Shown: positions 26,194 through 34,243 of the stretch, piece after piece
How the letters are laid out: the number at the start of each line of letters is the position of its first letter
Numbering within the stretch: the stretch's first letter is position 1
Source: Microvirga ossetica
GTDB taxonomy: Bacteria > Pseudomonadota > Alphaproteobacteria > Rhizobiales > Beijerinckiaceae
DNA length: 64,000 nucleotides
Assembly: GCF_002741015.1 (NCBI RefSeq)
Contig: NZ_CP016617.1
Coordinates: forward strand, 372,001 to 436,000
Reading direction: 5' to 3'
Translations under genes and position numbers: made by a program
Notes under the pieces: model-generated
What the model was told of the DNA's origin: nothing
Database searches by the model: none
The model's input: only the letters and a program-made list of their open reading frames with translations

Positions 26194-26521
26194 CGTGAGG
26201 CGTGATGTTCATAGATCGACATCGCACATCGTTGTTTCTGATCGCGGCAGTCCGGACTGGTCTATCGCTGACGTCCACTAATTCTTCCGCTCTCAGAGCC
26301 GGGCTGCCGGTTCGAGCGTACGGGAATAAGATCGAATTGGAGACGCCTTGCCGTCGCCTAAACGGCAGCTAATGGCACTGGGCTGACCTTAGCCGTACTT
26401 CCGCTTTGGGCTAGAGCAGGCATCCCAGATCGGGTACCAAGCGTTAGAATTTAACCACTCGGGCCTGGTCGTTTCGAGGAACCGAAGCCCGGCAACACGC
26501 CGGGCCTCGGCCGAATTGCGA
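26194..26521. other. Intergenic between porin and DUF2382 gene, contains right 25-bp repeat
   Basis: Both flanking genes end here. Apart from the repeat at 26432-26456 and a segment resembling the dispersed repeats elsewhere (GCTGACCTTAGCCGTACTTCCGC, split here: GCTGACCTTAGCC at ~26379), nothing is recognised. Confidence 0.4.
26432..26456 (-). repeat. 25-bp inverted repeat, right copy
   Basis: Reads GGGTACCAAGCGTTAGAATT then TAACC, the exact complement of 21582-21606. It lies 66 bp beyond the stop of the DUF2382 gene at 26522-27379. Confidence 0.85.
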
Positions 26522-27379
26522 TCAGCCCTTGCGACCCTTGCGATCGGTCGAACCCGCGGTGCCCGTACCCCGGACGCTGCGCTCGTCATCGACGTCGACT
26601 TCCGTCTTGCGCACGGTGTCGGACACGGTCTCGGTGCGCTGCTCCACGTCCTTGCGCACGACAACCTCTTCCGTGACCCGCGCCTCCTTGGAAACCACCG
26701 CCTCCTCGCGGCGCTCCTCGGCCTCGATGGTGCGTTCGCGGAAGGCGGCGTCACCCTCGCTCAGGGGACGGTCGACGGGGCGGCGCTCCACGTGAACGCG
26801 TTCCTCGCGCAAATTGACCTGCTCCTGCACCGGGCGCTCGACCACACGGGACTGGATGCGCACCCGGCCGTGGCCGACCTCGCGCTTGCCGACATGCAGT
26901 TGCTCCTCGGCAATCGGGATCACCTCATCCCGTCCGGTCACATCGGTCCTGGCGCTCCTGGCGCGGGATGTCTCCGACGTTCCCGCGAGGTCGCTGGCCA
27001 CCGCTGCCGTCGCACTGCCGAGACCGGCCGTGCTGCCCGAGGCCGACACGTCATATCCCGGCCATCCCTCGGAGCGCCAGGCGGTCTGCTGCTCGTCGAG
27101 GTCGAGGATGCCCTCGCCGTCGAGGATGCCGACCACCCGGTCGACCTCGTCCTCATCACATTCCACGGCAACGAGCGAGCCGCCCCGGCGCACGCCTTCC
27201 GCATAGGCATGGGCATCGGTGCGCGGCACGCCATCGTTTTCCAGATCGTCGATGAGGTTGTCGGAAGCCGTCGAGTAAAAGCTGATGTCACCGCGCGAGA
27301 TGCCGGCCTGCTCGAGGCGGCTGACGATCTCGCTGGCTTTCTGTTGGTCCTGGTAGAGGCACGTGACGGTCTTGGACAT
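26522..27379 (-). CDS. General stress protein 17M-like plus DUF2382 protein
   Basis: The 285-residue protein has an N-terminal ferredoxin-like region (TVTCLYQDQQKASEIVSRLE, DISFYSTASDNLIDDLEN, RGGSLVAVECDEDEVDRVV; residues ~3-90) of the heat-induced stress protein YflT/GSP17M type, a flexible Ala/Ser linker (~105-150), and a C-terminal DUF2382 domain (EVIPIAEEQLHVGKREVGHG ... VSKEARVTEEVVVRKDVEQR). The fusion is common in alphaproteobacteria. ATG 27379 follows an AGGAGCC site. It is a second DUF2382 protein in the window and faces the first across the 25-bp repeats. Confidence 0.85.
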   Translation of the reverse strand: MSKTVTCLYQDQQKASEIVSRLEQAGISRGDISFYSTASDNLIDDLENDGVPRTDAHAYAEGVRRGGSLVAVECDEDEVDRVVGILDGEGILDLDEQQTAWRSEGWPGYDVSASGSTAGLGSATAAVASDLAGTSETSRARSARTDVTGRDEVIPIAEEQLHVGKREVGHGRVRIQSRVVERPVQEQVNLREERVHVERRPVDRPLSEGDAAFRERTIEAEERREEAVVSKEARVTEEVVVRKDVEQRTETVSDTVRKTEVDVDDERSVRGTGTAGSTDRKGRKG

Positions 27380-27750
27380 GAGGTTGGCTCCTGAAAGGCT
27401 TTCGTGATCGAACCCGTTTGTGACCCATGGTCGAGCCGGACAGTTGCAACGGCAGACACGATCCCGCATCCCGGCGGGACACCGATGGTCCAGGGCAGCG
27501 TCCATGCAGGCAATCGGCTCGGCCGAGAACCAACCAATGTGCCGTCAGGATTTCGGTTCCCTTGACCCGACGGGCTTTACCGACGCAGTGACCATCGCCT
27601 GCCGCTCCTGCGGCAGGCGCCCTCGTTCTCGGATTGGCCAGTGCGGGCGATCCCGGTGCACCTGAAACGACCGGAAATATTTCGTGAAGGAATAAGCCCG
27701 CGACGGCTTTCGTTTGTCACTCATACGAACCGAGAAGGCAGAGCTGGCCC
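27380..27750. other. Intergenic, divergent promoters expected
   Basis: 371 bp upstream of the DUF2382 gene. It contains a strong hairpin (27597-27618) but no recognisable gene. Confidence 0.4.
27597..27618. terminator. GC-rich hairpin, 9-bp perfect stem
   Basis: GCCTGCCGC - TCCT - GCGGCAGGC. There is no following T-run, so intrinsic termination is uncertain; it may instead be a structured leader or spacer. Confidence 0.4.
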
Positions 27751-27906
27751 ATGAATCACATCCGAGTGGCAGAAGCGCCCCAGGCTCCAGCGACCAATCC
27801 TTCCTACGCCTTCAGCACTGGCCCGTCATTGCAGTGCGCGGCGCTCTTTCTTGTCGCCTCCGTCAGCTCCTTCGTTGGAGCGGGCCTCCTGCTGGCGAGC
27901 ATCTGA
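27751..27906 (+). CDS. Possible 51-residue membrane protein
   Basis: ATG 27751 opens MNHIRVAEAPQAPATNPSY, followed by one hydrophobic segment (CAALFLVASVSSFVGAGLLL) and a stop. The ribosome binding site is weak. The composition is protein-like, but no family is recognised. Confidence 0.35.
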   Translation: MNHIRVAEAPQAPATNPSYAFSTGPSLQCAALFLVASVSSFVGAGLLLASI

Positions 27907-28167
27907 TGGGAACTGTGCCCTCCCGCGTGACAGTGGTTCGCCCAGGCCAAACCCATCTCGAACGGACGGGCCGATGAGACCCGCGCACAACACTCGAAAG
28001 ATGACCTCCATGGCGTGGCCGCTTGGCGGGAACTTGGGAGCGATTAGGTCTGTTACTGCCAAGCTGGGTCTAGGTCTCACAGGCTGTCCCCGGAATGGGG
28101 TGTCGCAACCCGAAGGCCCCTCGGCTGGAACTTGCCGCCAAGCGTCGCCGGTACTCTCAAACGTACA

Positions 28168-28938
28168 ATGATGACTATCAGAAGTGATGCACAATCCATG
28201 GACCAGGATGTTGTTTATGGCGAGCGATCCCGCCCGCTCGCCCAACAGGCCCGCTCTCATGTCGCGACCGTTCTGGTCTGTCAGAACAACCTCATCCGCA
28301 GCGGCATCGATCACGTTCTTTCGGGGACGCGGTTCGTCATCTCGTCGGGCGCCGACGAACAAACCTCAGAGGCGCCTGCTCTCTGCTTGATCTACACGGA
28401 CCACGTTGCCGACGACATCGGCGAGGCCGTCAACCGCCTCAAGACGCGATGGCCTTCTGTCCGGACGGTTCTCTTGAGCGATCACTTGGATCCCGCTGCC
28501 GTCGCCCATGCCTTCCAAGCGGGTCTCGATGGGCTGTGCTCGACCGCAATGAGCCCTGAAGCTCTCATGCTGGCTCTTGAGCTTGTTGTGCTCGGCGAGA
28601 GGTTTATCCCGGCAGATGTGGGCCTGGCTCTGCTGACTGCACAGTCCCGAGGCGACGAAGTTGGCTTCGGAATATCGGCTGCCGCTGTGCCAGCCAACGA
28701 TGGTCTCGGCGGAAAGAGTCTGTCCGGTCGCGAAGCCCAGATCCTGCATCTCATCACCCAAGGCGCCGCGAACAAGGTGATTGCGCGGGATCTGGGGCTG
28801 GCCGAAGCGACCGTCAAAGTTCATGTCAAAGCGATCTTGAGGAAGGTCAAGGTGTCAAACCGGACCCAAGCCGCCATGTGGGCACAGCAGCATGTGAAAG
28901 GGCACCCTCAAGCTGCCATTATGGATGCAGCGGAGTGA
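28168..28938 (+). CDS. LuxR-family DNA-binding response regulator-like protein
   Basis: About 256 residues. The N-terminal part (~35-150 from ATG 28168) has a receiver-like alternation (ATVLVCQNNLIRSGIDHVL, VRTVLLSDHLDPAAVAHAFQ, GLDGLCSTAMSPEALMLALE) but no clear phospho-acceptor Asp in the expected place, so it may be a degenerate receiver. The C-terminus is a LuxR HTH: LSGREAQILHLITQGAANKV then ATVKVHVKAILRKVKVSNRT. The start could be 28168 or 28198 (MDQDVV). No sensor kinase is adjacent. It is a candidate regulator of the neighbouring envelope genes (inference from position only). Confidence 0.8.
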   Translation: MMTIRSDAQSMDQDVVYGERSRPLAQQARSHVATVLVCQNNLIRSGIDHVLSGTRFVISSGADEQTSEAPALCLIYTDHVADDIGEAVNRLKTRWPSVRTVLLSDHLDPAAVAHAFQAGLDGLCSTAMSPEALMLALELVVLGERFIPADVGLALLTAQSRGDEVGFGISAAAVPANDGLGGKSLSGREAQILHLITQGAANKVIARDLGLAEATVKVHVKAILRKVKVSNRTQAAMWAQQHVKGHPQAAIMDAAE

Positions 28939-29208
28939 CGCAGCAAACACTAAGCAACAGGACAGCGGACCAGACGGCTCCGGCAACCGTCACTCACCTA
29001 TTCGACTGTCCAATCGTTCAGTCATAAATAACGCTTGAGATGTTTTCCAATATATATTTCCTGTCGGCGGCACTCATCAGATATTCATCTGGCCGAATAT
29101 TGGGTAAAGCTGCATATAATTTTGAGTATACTTGAAACCGTTCTCCTGGAAGTGCGTTATTGGATCAGCGGGCACCAAGCCCGAGATCATGAATTCAGGA
29201 GAACATCC

Positions 29209-29613
29209 ATGTCGAAGAAGCTTCTTCTCGCTGGTGCCGTGCTTGCATCCCTCGCCCCTGCGGCCGCTTTTGCTCAGGGCGGTGCTGCGGCCGGTGCGGC
29301 CACGGGTGCAGTCGGCGGCGCTGTTGTGGGCGGTCCGGTCGGTGCCGTGGTGGGTGGCGTCACGGGCGCCATCGTCGGCGGCATCGCCGATCAGCAGCAG
29401 CCGGAGTTCCGCACCTATGTGACGACCCAGAAAGTGCCGTCCTACACCTACAAGGAAGAGGTGCGCGTGGGTGCCGTTCTGCCCGAATCCGGCGTGACCT
29501 ATCATGAGGTGCCTTCCGAGTACAAGGTGAAGGGCTATAAGTACACGGTGGTGAACAACACCCCGGTGCTCGTCGAGCCGAGCAGCCACAAGATCGTGCA
29601 GGTCATCCGCTAA
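29209..29613 (+). CDS. DUF1236 domain protein, exported, glycine-zipper
   Basis: The 134-residue protein has a signal peptide ending AAAFAQ, then a Gly/Ala zipper (GAVGGAVVGGPVGAVVGGVT, residues ~31-58), then the DUF1236 domain (FRTYVTTQKVPSYTYKEEVR ... YHEVPSEYKVKGYKYTVVNN). Such proteins are abundant in Hyphomicrobiales; function unknown, probably at the inner membrane facing the periplasm. AGGAGAA lies 8 bases before ATG 29209. Two hairpins follow directly. Confidence 0.85.
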   Translation: MSKKLLLAGAVLASLAPAAAFAQGGAAAGAATGAVGGAVVGGPVGAVVGGVTGAIVGGIADQQQPEFRTYVTTQKVPSYTYKEEVRVGAVLPESGVTYHEVPSEYKVKGYKYTVVNNTPVLVEPSSHKIVQVIR

Positions 29614-29619
29614 GAGACT

Positions 29620-29635
29620 CTAGCCTTCGGGCTAG
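29620..29635 (+). terminator. UUCG tetraloop hairpin downstream of DUF1236 gene
   Basis: CTAGCC-TTCG-GGCTAG, a 6-bp stem closed by the very stable TTCG loop, 7 bases after the stop codon. Likely protects or ends the mRNA together with the next hairpin. Confidence 0.6.
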
Positions 29636-29637
29636 CG

Positions 29638-29662
29638 ATGGGCGGCCCTTGTGGCCGCCCAT
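29638..29662 (+). terminator. Intrinsic terminator-like hairpin
   Basis: ATGGGCGGCC-CTTGT-GGCCGCCCAT, a 10-bp perfect stem followed by TGTCGTTCT. The T content behind it is modest, but position between two same-direction genes supports termination. Confidence 0.7.
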
Positions 29663-29731
29663 TGTCGTTCTATGGCTGATCGATTAAGCCGCCAAAGAAA
29701 CACGCTAACGCTGATCGAGCGGAGGAATGCA

Positions 29732-30082
29732 ATGCGAGTGCCGGCAATCCTACTGATGGGCATTGTCCTGTCAGGCTGCGTTTTGTCCCGCGAGCCGCCA
29801 TCCCAGCCCGTTCCGCCAGCCAATCTCGGATCGACACAGGCAGCACCTCCCGTGCCCCCGGCCCCTGTCCCGGCGGCCCTTCCGCCAGGATACACCCGGC
29901 ACATCACCTACAGCGATGGCAGGTTCACTCTGCCGGACGGCTCAACGGTGCCGGCCGATCCCAATGGCGGGTTCACGATCTCCACCGGGGCCTATATTCC
30001 ACCCGACGGAGCAGGCGGAATCATTCTCCCGAACGGCGCGCGCTGCATTTCGGACAGTGCGCGGGACTACTTTTGCCCCTGA
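29732..30082 (+). CDS. Putative lipoprotein, Pro-rich
   Basis: The 116-residue protein starts with MRVPAILLMGIVLSGC, a lipoprotein signal with lipobox L-S-G-C. A Pro/Ala-rich linker (~20-50) leads to a small C-terminal domain with YSDGRFTLPDGSTVPADPNG and DGAGGIILPNGARCISDSAR, a repeated D-G-x-x-x-L-P-D/N-G pattern. GGAGG lies upstream of ATG 29732. No known family assigned. Two Cys near the C-terminus may form a disulfide. Confidence 0.65.
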   Translation: MRVPAILLMGIVLSGCVLSREPPSQPVPPANLGSTQAAPPVPPAPVPAALPPGYTRHITYSDGRFTLPDGSTVPADPNGGFTISTGAYIPPDGAGGIILPNGARCISDSARDYFCP

Positions 30083-30303
30083 GGCACCCCCTTCGGTCGG
30101 TTGTCGCCTTTAGGTCACAGCCAAGCCTCTTGCCCGCCATCCGCACGCTCGGGTGAGATGCCATCCGCTGCCTCGCTGGAGTTGGTCTTGGCGCCCTTGG
30201 CTGCCGGCAGCCCATAGCCTTCAGGGTCACGCATTGGAGCAGCGGAACCCTCGCCGGTATGGGCGCATTCCCCGACCTCTAGCCCGTTTCAACGGAGGGA
30301 CAA

Positions 30304-30699
30304 ATGCGCCGTATCCTCATTGCCATCGCCGCCACGGCCCTGTTGGCGGGCACCGCTGTCGCTCAGACGGCCGTGACAACGACAACGGAAACTTTCGTCA
30401 CAGCCAAGCCGACCGACGTGCTGAGCAACAACCTGATCGGTCTCAACGTCACCAACCAGGCCAACGAGACGATTGGTGAAATCAAGGACCTGATCCTCTC
30501 GCAAGGCGATCTCAGTGGCTACATCGTCTCGGTCGGAGGCTTCCTGGGCCTGGGCGAGCGCTATGTCATCGTCCGTCCGAGCGCCGTCAAGGTCAGCTAT
30601 GCCGAGAACGACAACAAATGGCATGCCGTGATGAATGCCACCAAGGATCAACTCAAGTCCGCCCCCGAGTTCAAGTATGAAGGCCGCTGGAAGCGCTAA
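30304..30699 (+). CDS. Exported PRC-barrel domain protein
   Basis: The 131-residue protein has a signal peptide (ALLAGTAVAQ) and one PRC-barrel domain (NNLIGLNVTNQANETIGEIK ... GYIVSVGGFLGLGERYVIV). These periplasmic proteins are common in Methylobacteriaceae and are thought to be stress or envelope proteins; no precise role is known. GGAGGGAC precedes ATG 30304. A terminator follows at 30721. Confidence 0.85.
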   Translation: MRRILIAIAATALLAGTAVAQTAVTTTTETFVTAKPTDVLSNNLIGLNVTNQANETIGEIKDLILSQGDLSGYIVSVGGFLGLGERYVIVRPSAVKVSYAENDNKWHAVMNATKDQLKSAPEFKYEGRWKR

Positions 30700-30720
30700 T
30701 CAACCCGCCCTTCAAGGCCA

Positions 30721-30745
30721 GAAAGGCCCCGTTTCGGGGCCTTTC
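30721..30745. terminator. Bidirectional intrinsic terminator
   Basis: GAAAGGCCCC-GTTTC-GGGGCCTTTC, a 10-bp perfect stem with A-runs on one side and T-runs on the other, between the converging PRC-barrel and CsbD genes. Confidence 0.85.
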
Positions 30746-30756
30746 CCATTCTGAGA

Positions 30757-30960
30757 TCACCAGGTCTGGCGACCGTACCAATCGTCGACATCCTGACGGA
30801 CGCGATCCTTCTCGAGCCCATAGCGCTCCTGGATCTTGCCTTCGAGCTGATCGCGCTGGCCGTTGATGACATCGAGGTCATCGTCGGTGAGTTTGCCCCA
30901 CTGCTCCTTGATCTGGCCCTTGACCTGCTTCCAGTTGCCCTCAACGCGGTTCCAATCCAT
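30757..30960 (-). CDS. CsbD family stress protein
   Basis: The 67-residue protein is a full CsbD domain: MDWNRVEGNWKQVKGQIKEQ, WGKLTDDDLDVINGQRDQLE and GKIQERYGLEKDRVRQDVDDW. CsbD proteins are small general stress proteins of unknown mechanism. It shares the bidirectional terminator with the PRC-barrel gene. Confidence 0.92.
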   Translation of the reverse strand: MDWNRVEGNWKQVKGQIKEQWGKLTDDDLDVINGQRDQLEGKIQERYGLEKDRVRQDVDDWYGRQTW

Positions 30961-31360
30961 GGCCTCACTCCTGTCTGTGATTAGAGCTGAGCGCTAACGT
31001 CCCGGAGCGGACAAGGGTTCTACGTCTGGTCGTTGGCCAATCCGGGCAAATCCGTGAATTCGCGGAACGGAAATCTCGCAACCGTGGCAGATGCAAACTG
31101 CGTTGGAGCCGCCAAAGCCAGTGCGGCTTCAGTTTGAAGCCCACTCCCTTCGCTCCGGTCATGCTGGCCGTGCTTGGTGTAAAATTGCCAGGAAGCACGG
31201 GAGGGTGGCTGGCCACAAGGACTGCTGCCGAGAGGGGAATTCATGGTGACTGAGTGCACGGCATGTCAACGTCGGGAAGCGTCAACGAAACCCAGCGATC
31301 CGCGGTCCGATCCAGGGGCGGCATACAATCGCCGCAGTGAGGCTGGAAATCCGACCGACC
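30961..31360. other. Intergenic, no gene recognised
   Basis: 400 bp between CsbD and a small relic frame. The CsbD promoter and leader lie at the left end. Open frames here lack family features. Confidence 0.4.
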
Positions 31361-31477
31361 ATGTCGATGGAGCCCCTGAAAGGGGATTGGTCCCCGATCA
31401 ACGCTGCGCCGCGTGACGGCACGCCCGTCATTCTGTGGATGATCGGAAGGTACAGCCAGCCATTGCCGCCGGACTGA
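31361..31477 (+). pseudogene. N-terminal relic of an APRDGTPVILW-type small protein
   Basis: ATG 31361 encodes 38 residues with W-x-P-I-N-A-APRDGTPVILWMI, matching the N-terminus of the 78-residue protein at 34244-34480 (WASVDTAPRDGTPVILWMI). After WMI the similarity ends, so the C-terminal half is lost. The motif also occurs in phage-type DUF551 proteins (family knowledge). Confidence 0.5.
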
Positions 31478-31557
31478 AGGAGTTGAGCAATATCAGGCAT
31501 TGGTTTTCCAGGAATGTCTCGCGGCTGCAATGGTTCTCCCAGCCGCCATGGAGTGGA

Positions 31558-31836
31558 TCACTTCAGGTAGGTGCGGACCACCTCGATGAGCTCGGCGGCG
31601 CCCTTGGCGCGCTCCGGGTCCGGTTCATGCGCCGGATCAACGACGTGGTTGCGGATGTGGTCCTCCATCAGCTCGACGGTCAGGCCGTTCACGGCCCCGC
31701 GCACCGAGGCAACCAGCATCAGGACGTCGGTGCAGCCGAGTTCTGCCTCAAGCGCTCGCTCGATCGCCTCGACCTGCCCCTTGATCCGGCGGACCCGGGC
31801 CAGAAGCTTCGCCTTTTCCTTGATCGTGTGGGACAT
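31558..31836 (-). CDS. RcnR/FrmR (CsoR-superfamily) metal-sensing repressor
   Basis: The 92-residue all-helical repressor has the DUF156 layout KAKLLARVRRIKGQVEAIER, GCTDVLMLVASVRGAVNGLT and EDHIRNHVVDP. His3, Cys35, His60 and His64 are all present. That set matches the Ni/Co-binding residues of RcnR, whereas formaldehyde-sensing FrmR has Glu at 64 (established knowledge of the two proteins). A nickel/cobalt-type sensor is therefore more likely than a formaldehyde sensor. The CDF-family exporter at 32774 lies on the opposite strand 0.9 kb away and is the obvious regulatory target (inference). Confidence 0.85.
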   Translation of the reverse strand: MSHTIKEKAKLLARVRRIKGQVEAIERALEAELGCTDVLMLVASVRGAVNGLTVELMEDHIRNHVVDPAHEPDPERAKGAAELIEVVRTYLK

Positions 31837-31924
31837 GTGGCCTCCTCGGTGACGGCTTGCATGATATAGGGGGCTACCCTATCTGAGTCGAGCGCAATGT
31901 TTGCCGCAGGATCGGGTTGAGGCC

Positions 31925-32173
31925 GTGACGAAAGACAATCCTTGTATTTCCGTGTGCGCGTTTGACGGGCGGACCGGCTGGTGCCTCGGCTGCGGCCGGA
32001 CAATCCCCGAGATCCGCGAATGGCGGAAGCTGACGCCGTATCGCCGCACGGCCCTCCTGCGGGAGCTTCCCCGACGCGTGGAACAGGTCCGGACACACCA
32101 TGAGGCGTACACGAATCAGGTTGCCGGTCGGGTACGCCGCCCGCTTCCTTCCGGAAGCGGACAGTCGAACTGA
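31925..32173 (+). CDS. DUF1289 domain protein
   Basis: The 82-residue protein (GTG start 31925, preceded by GGTTGAGG) carries the DUF1289 signature NPCISVCAFDGRTGWCLGCG followed by RTIPEIREWRKLTPYRRTAL. The four Cys suggest a small zinc or Fe-S site. The stop TGA overlaps the ATG of the next gene (TGATG), implying translational coupling to the YqaA-like protein. Divergent from the RcnR-like gene, with 88 bp between that may hold the operator. Confidence 0.75.
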   Translation: MTKDNPCISVCAFDGRTGWCLGCGRTIPEIREWRKLTPYRRTALLRELPRRVEQVRTHHEAYTNQVAGRVRRPLPSGSGQSN

Positions 32174-32615
32174 TGGTGCATCTGCCCGATTATCTCAGCC
32201 TCTTCGGGGCCTCCTTGCTGTCGGCGACGGTGTTCCCGTTCCAGTCGGAGTTGGTCCTGGCCGGCATGCTGCTGGCCGAGCACTACCAGGTCTGGGTGCT
32301 GGTGCTCGCCGCCAGCCTCGGCAACATCCTGGGTTCCTGCGCGAACTGGTACCTGGGCCGCCTCATCGCCCACTCCGAGGGCCGACGCTGGTTTCCGGTT
32401 GCCCGGGAGCAGGTGTGGCCAAGGCGGAGGGGTGGTACCACCGCTACGGTCGCTGGACGCTGCTTCTGTCGTGGGTGCCGATAATCGGCGATCCGCTCAC
32501 CATCGTGGCGGGCGTCCTGCGCGAGCCGTTTCCGGTGTTCCTGGCGCTGATCGTGGTGGCCAAGACCGCGCGTTACCTCGGGGTCGCGGGCCTCACGCTC
32601 GGCTGGGTGCAATGA
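32173..32615 (+). pseudogene. YqaA family (VTT/DedA-like) membrane protein, frameshifted
   Basis: The first frame gives FGASLLSATVFPFQSELVLA, ASLGNILGSCANWYLGRLI and ends its similarity at RRWFPVAREQ; the second frame from ~32405 gives AKAEGWYHRYGRWTLLLSWV and GDPLTIVAGVLREPFPVFLA to the stop at 32615. Together they make a complete ~147-residue YqaA-type protein. One missing base near 32405-32412 breaks it (or is a sequencing error). It would be the second gene of a coupled pair with DUF1289. Confidence 0.78.
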
Positions 32616-32773
32616 GGCCGCGGCGTGCCCGAGCGCACCTGCTCCTGCGATGAATTTGCAAGTAGAATCAATGGCTGGCGACAGGCGGACGAATCCCTTT
32701 GAAGCGGCCATCCCACTCATCCCCGGACCTGCCCTGGCTGCCGTCAGGTGGTCCCTATGTGTCGAGTTCGAGC

Positions 32774-33661
32774 ATGGACCGCATCCAGAAACTGGCCGCC
32801 GGAAGCATTGCCGTCGGCGTCGCCGTCCTTGGCCTGAAATACGCCGCCTATCTGCTGACCGGCTCCATCGCCCTGTACTCGGATGCGCTGGAAAGCATCA
32901 TCAACGTCGTGACCGCCGTGGTAGCCCTCCTGGCGGTGCGGACCAGCGCCATCCCGGCCGATGCGAACCACCCTTACGGGCACCACAAGGTGGAATACTT
33001 CTCCGCCGTGATCGTGGGCGTGCCGATCGTCGTGGCGGCGCTCGCCATCCTGCGTGAGGCCTACTTCGGGATCATGGCCCCAAAACCCTTCACAGCCTCG
33101 ATGGAGGGACTTCTCGTCAATGGATTGGCGAGCGTCATCAACGCCGGCTGGTGCTGGATGCTGATCCGGCAGGGGCGGCGCTCGCGCTCACCACCGCTGG
33201 TCGCGGACGGCAAGCACCTTCTGACGGACGTCGTCTCCTCCATTGGTGTCCTGTTCGGCGTGGGGCTGGCGGCAGCCACCGGCTGGGCCATCCTCGATCC
33301 AGCGCTCGCGGCCTTGGTGGCGCTGAACATCCTCTGGTCCGGCTGGGCGGTGATGCGGGAGTCGGTCGGCGGCCTGATGGACGAGGCAGTGCCGGAGAAC
33401 ACCCTCGGCCGCATCCGCGAGCTGATCTCGTCCCAGGCCGAGGGCGCGCTGGAGGCGCATGACTTGCGCACCCGACAGGCCGGGAAGGTGACGTTCGTCG
33501 ACTTCCACCTGGTCGTGCCGGGGGAGATGGCGGTGTCGGCGGCCCACGACATCTGCGACCGCATCGAGCGGGCGCTGCTTGACGAGGTCGATGACGCCCT
33601 GGTCACGATCCATGTCGAGCCCGAGCAGAAGGCCAAGCACGCCGGGACCGTCGTGCTCTAG
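32774..33661 (+). CDS. Cation diffusion facilitator (CDF) family metal exporter
   Basis: The 295-residue protein has six TM helices and a C-terminal ferredoxin-like cytoplasmic domain (~205-290, EVDDALVTIHVEPEQ). Metal-site motifs are SIALYSDALESIIN in TM2, YGHHKVEYFSAVI in the TM2-TM3 loop and VADGKHLLTDVVSS in TM5. The H-x3-D arrangement in TM5 is that of Zn/Co/Ni-type CDF proteins rather than the D-x3-D of Mn/Fe ones. ATG 32774 is chosen because the sequence upstream is not membrane-like. With the RcnR-like repressor nearby, a nickel/cobalt/zinc exporter is plausible. Confidence 0.85.
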   Translation: MDRIQKLAAGSIAVGVAVLGLKYAAYLLTGSIALYSDALESIINVVTAVVALLAVRTSAIPADANHPYGHHKVEYFSAVIVGVPIVVAALAILREAYFGIMAPKPFTASMEGLLVNGLASVINAGWCWMLIRQGRRSRSPPLVADGKHLLTDVVSSIGVLFGVGLAAATGWAILDPALAALVALNILWSGWAVMRESVGGLMDEAVPENTLGRIRELISSQAEGALEAHDLRTRQAGKVTFVDFHLVVPGEMAVSAAHDICDRIERALLDEVDDALVTIHVEPEQKAKHAGTVVL

Positions 33662-34136
33662 GCCGCGCCCGGGACGGGCCGCCGGAGGAAGCCGTCAAGG
33701 CGCAGCCACGTCCGAAAGGAACAGCAGCCCGCGACCGCGGCGCCGGCACAAGCAGGAATCGTACGGAGCATCGGCAATGTCAGGATACAAAGGGGCTGAA
33801 GCCGGCCGCCCCTCAACGTCGTTCCGTGAGCCGGTTGTGCAGGACCGCAATGGAACCCGCAAGGACCAGGCCGGCACAGGGGAAGCCGGCCATTCAATCA
33901 GCCGATGGGTGAGAAAGGTCTCCTCCAGCACGGCATCATGGGTGGGATAATCACCCTGCTGCTAGGATCCCTAAAGCCGGCTATGGTTTCTCCGCCTTGG
34001 AGATGCGGCAATCCCTTGGTGTTCGGGTCCGGGCAGGAGGGGTCGGAAGGTGGCGTCGCCGATCCCTCTTCACCCGCTCGCTTCAAGGACAGAACTCGCC
34101 AGTATTCGCAGTCCCGCCGAGGCGACTTCCCGAGCC
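33662..34136. other. Intergenic, no gene recognised
   Basis: 475 bp downstream of the CDF gene. Open frames are short and lack family features; the segment ends at a dispersed repeat copy. Confidence 0.4.
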
Positions 34137-34214
34137 GGTTTTACTGAATGGGCGGCGCGGCATTCCATAAGCTCGCACGACGACTTCCCGAACACCTCAA
34201 TCGCTTCCATACTG
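34137..34214. repeat. Dispersed ~80-bp repeat, copy A
   Basis: Begins GGTTTTACTG, contains GACGACTTCCCGAA and ends TTCCATACTG. Copy B at 47294-47374 is in the same orientation with roughly 75% identity by eye. Confidence 0.7.
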
Positions 34215-34243
34215 GCCGGTATGCGAAATTGTTGTTGGGCATC

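Noticed and set aside
26516..27394. 292-codon plus-strand frame
   Set aside because: Antisense to the GSP17M-DUF2382 gene, whose domains are unmistakable.
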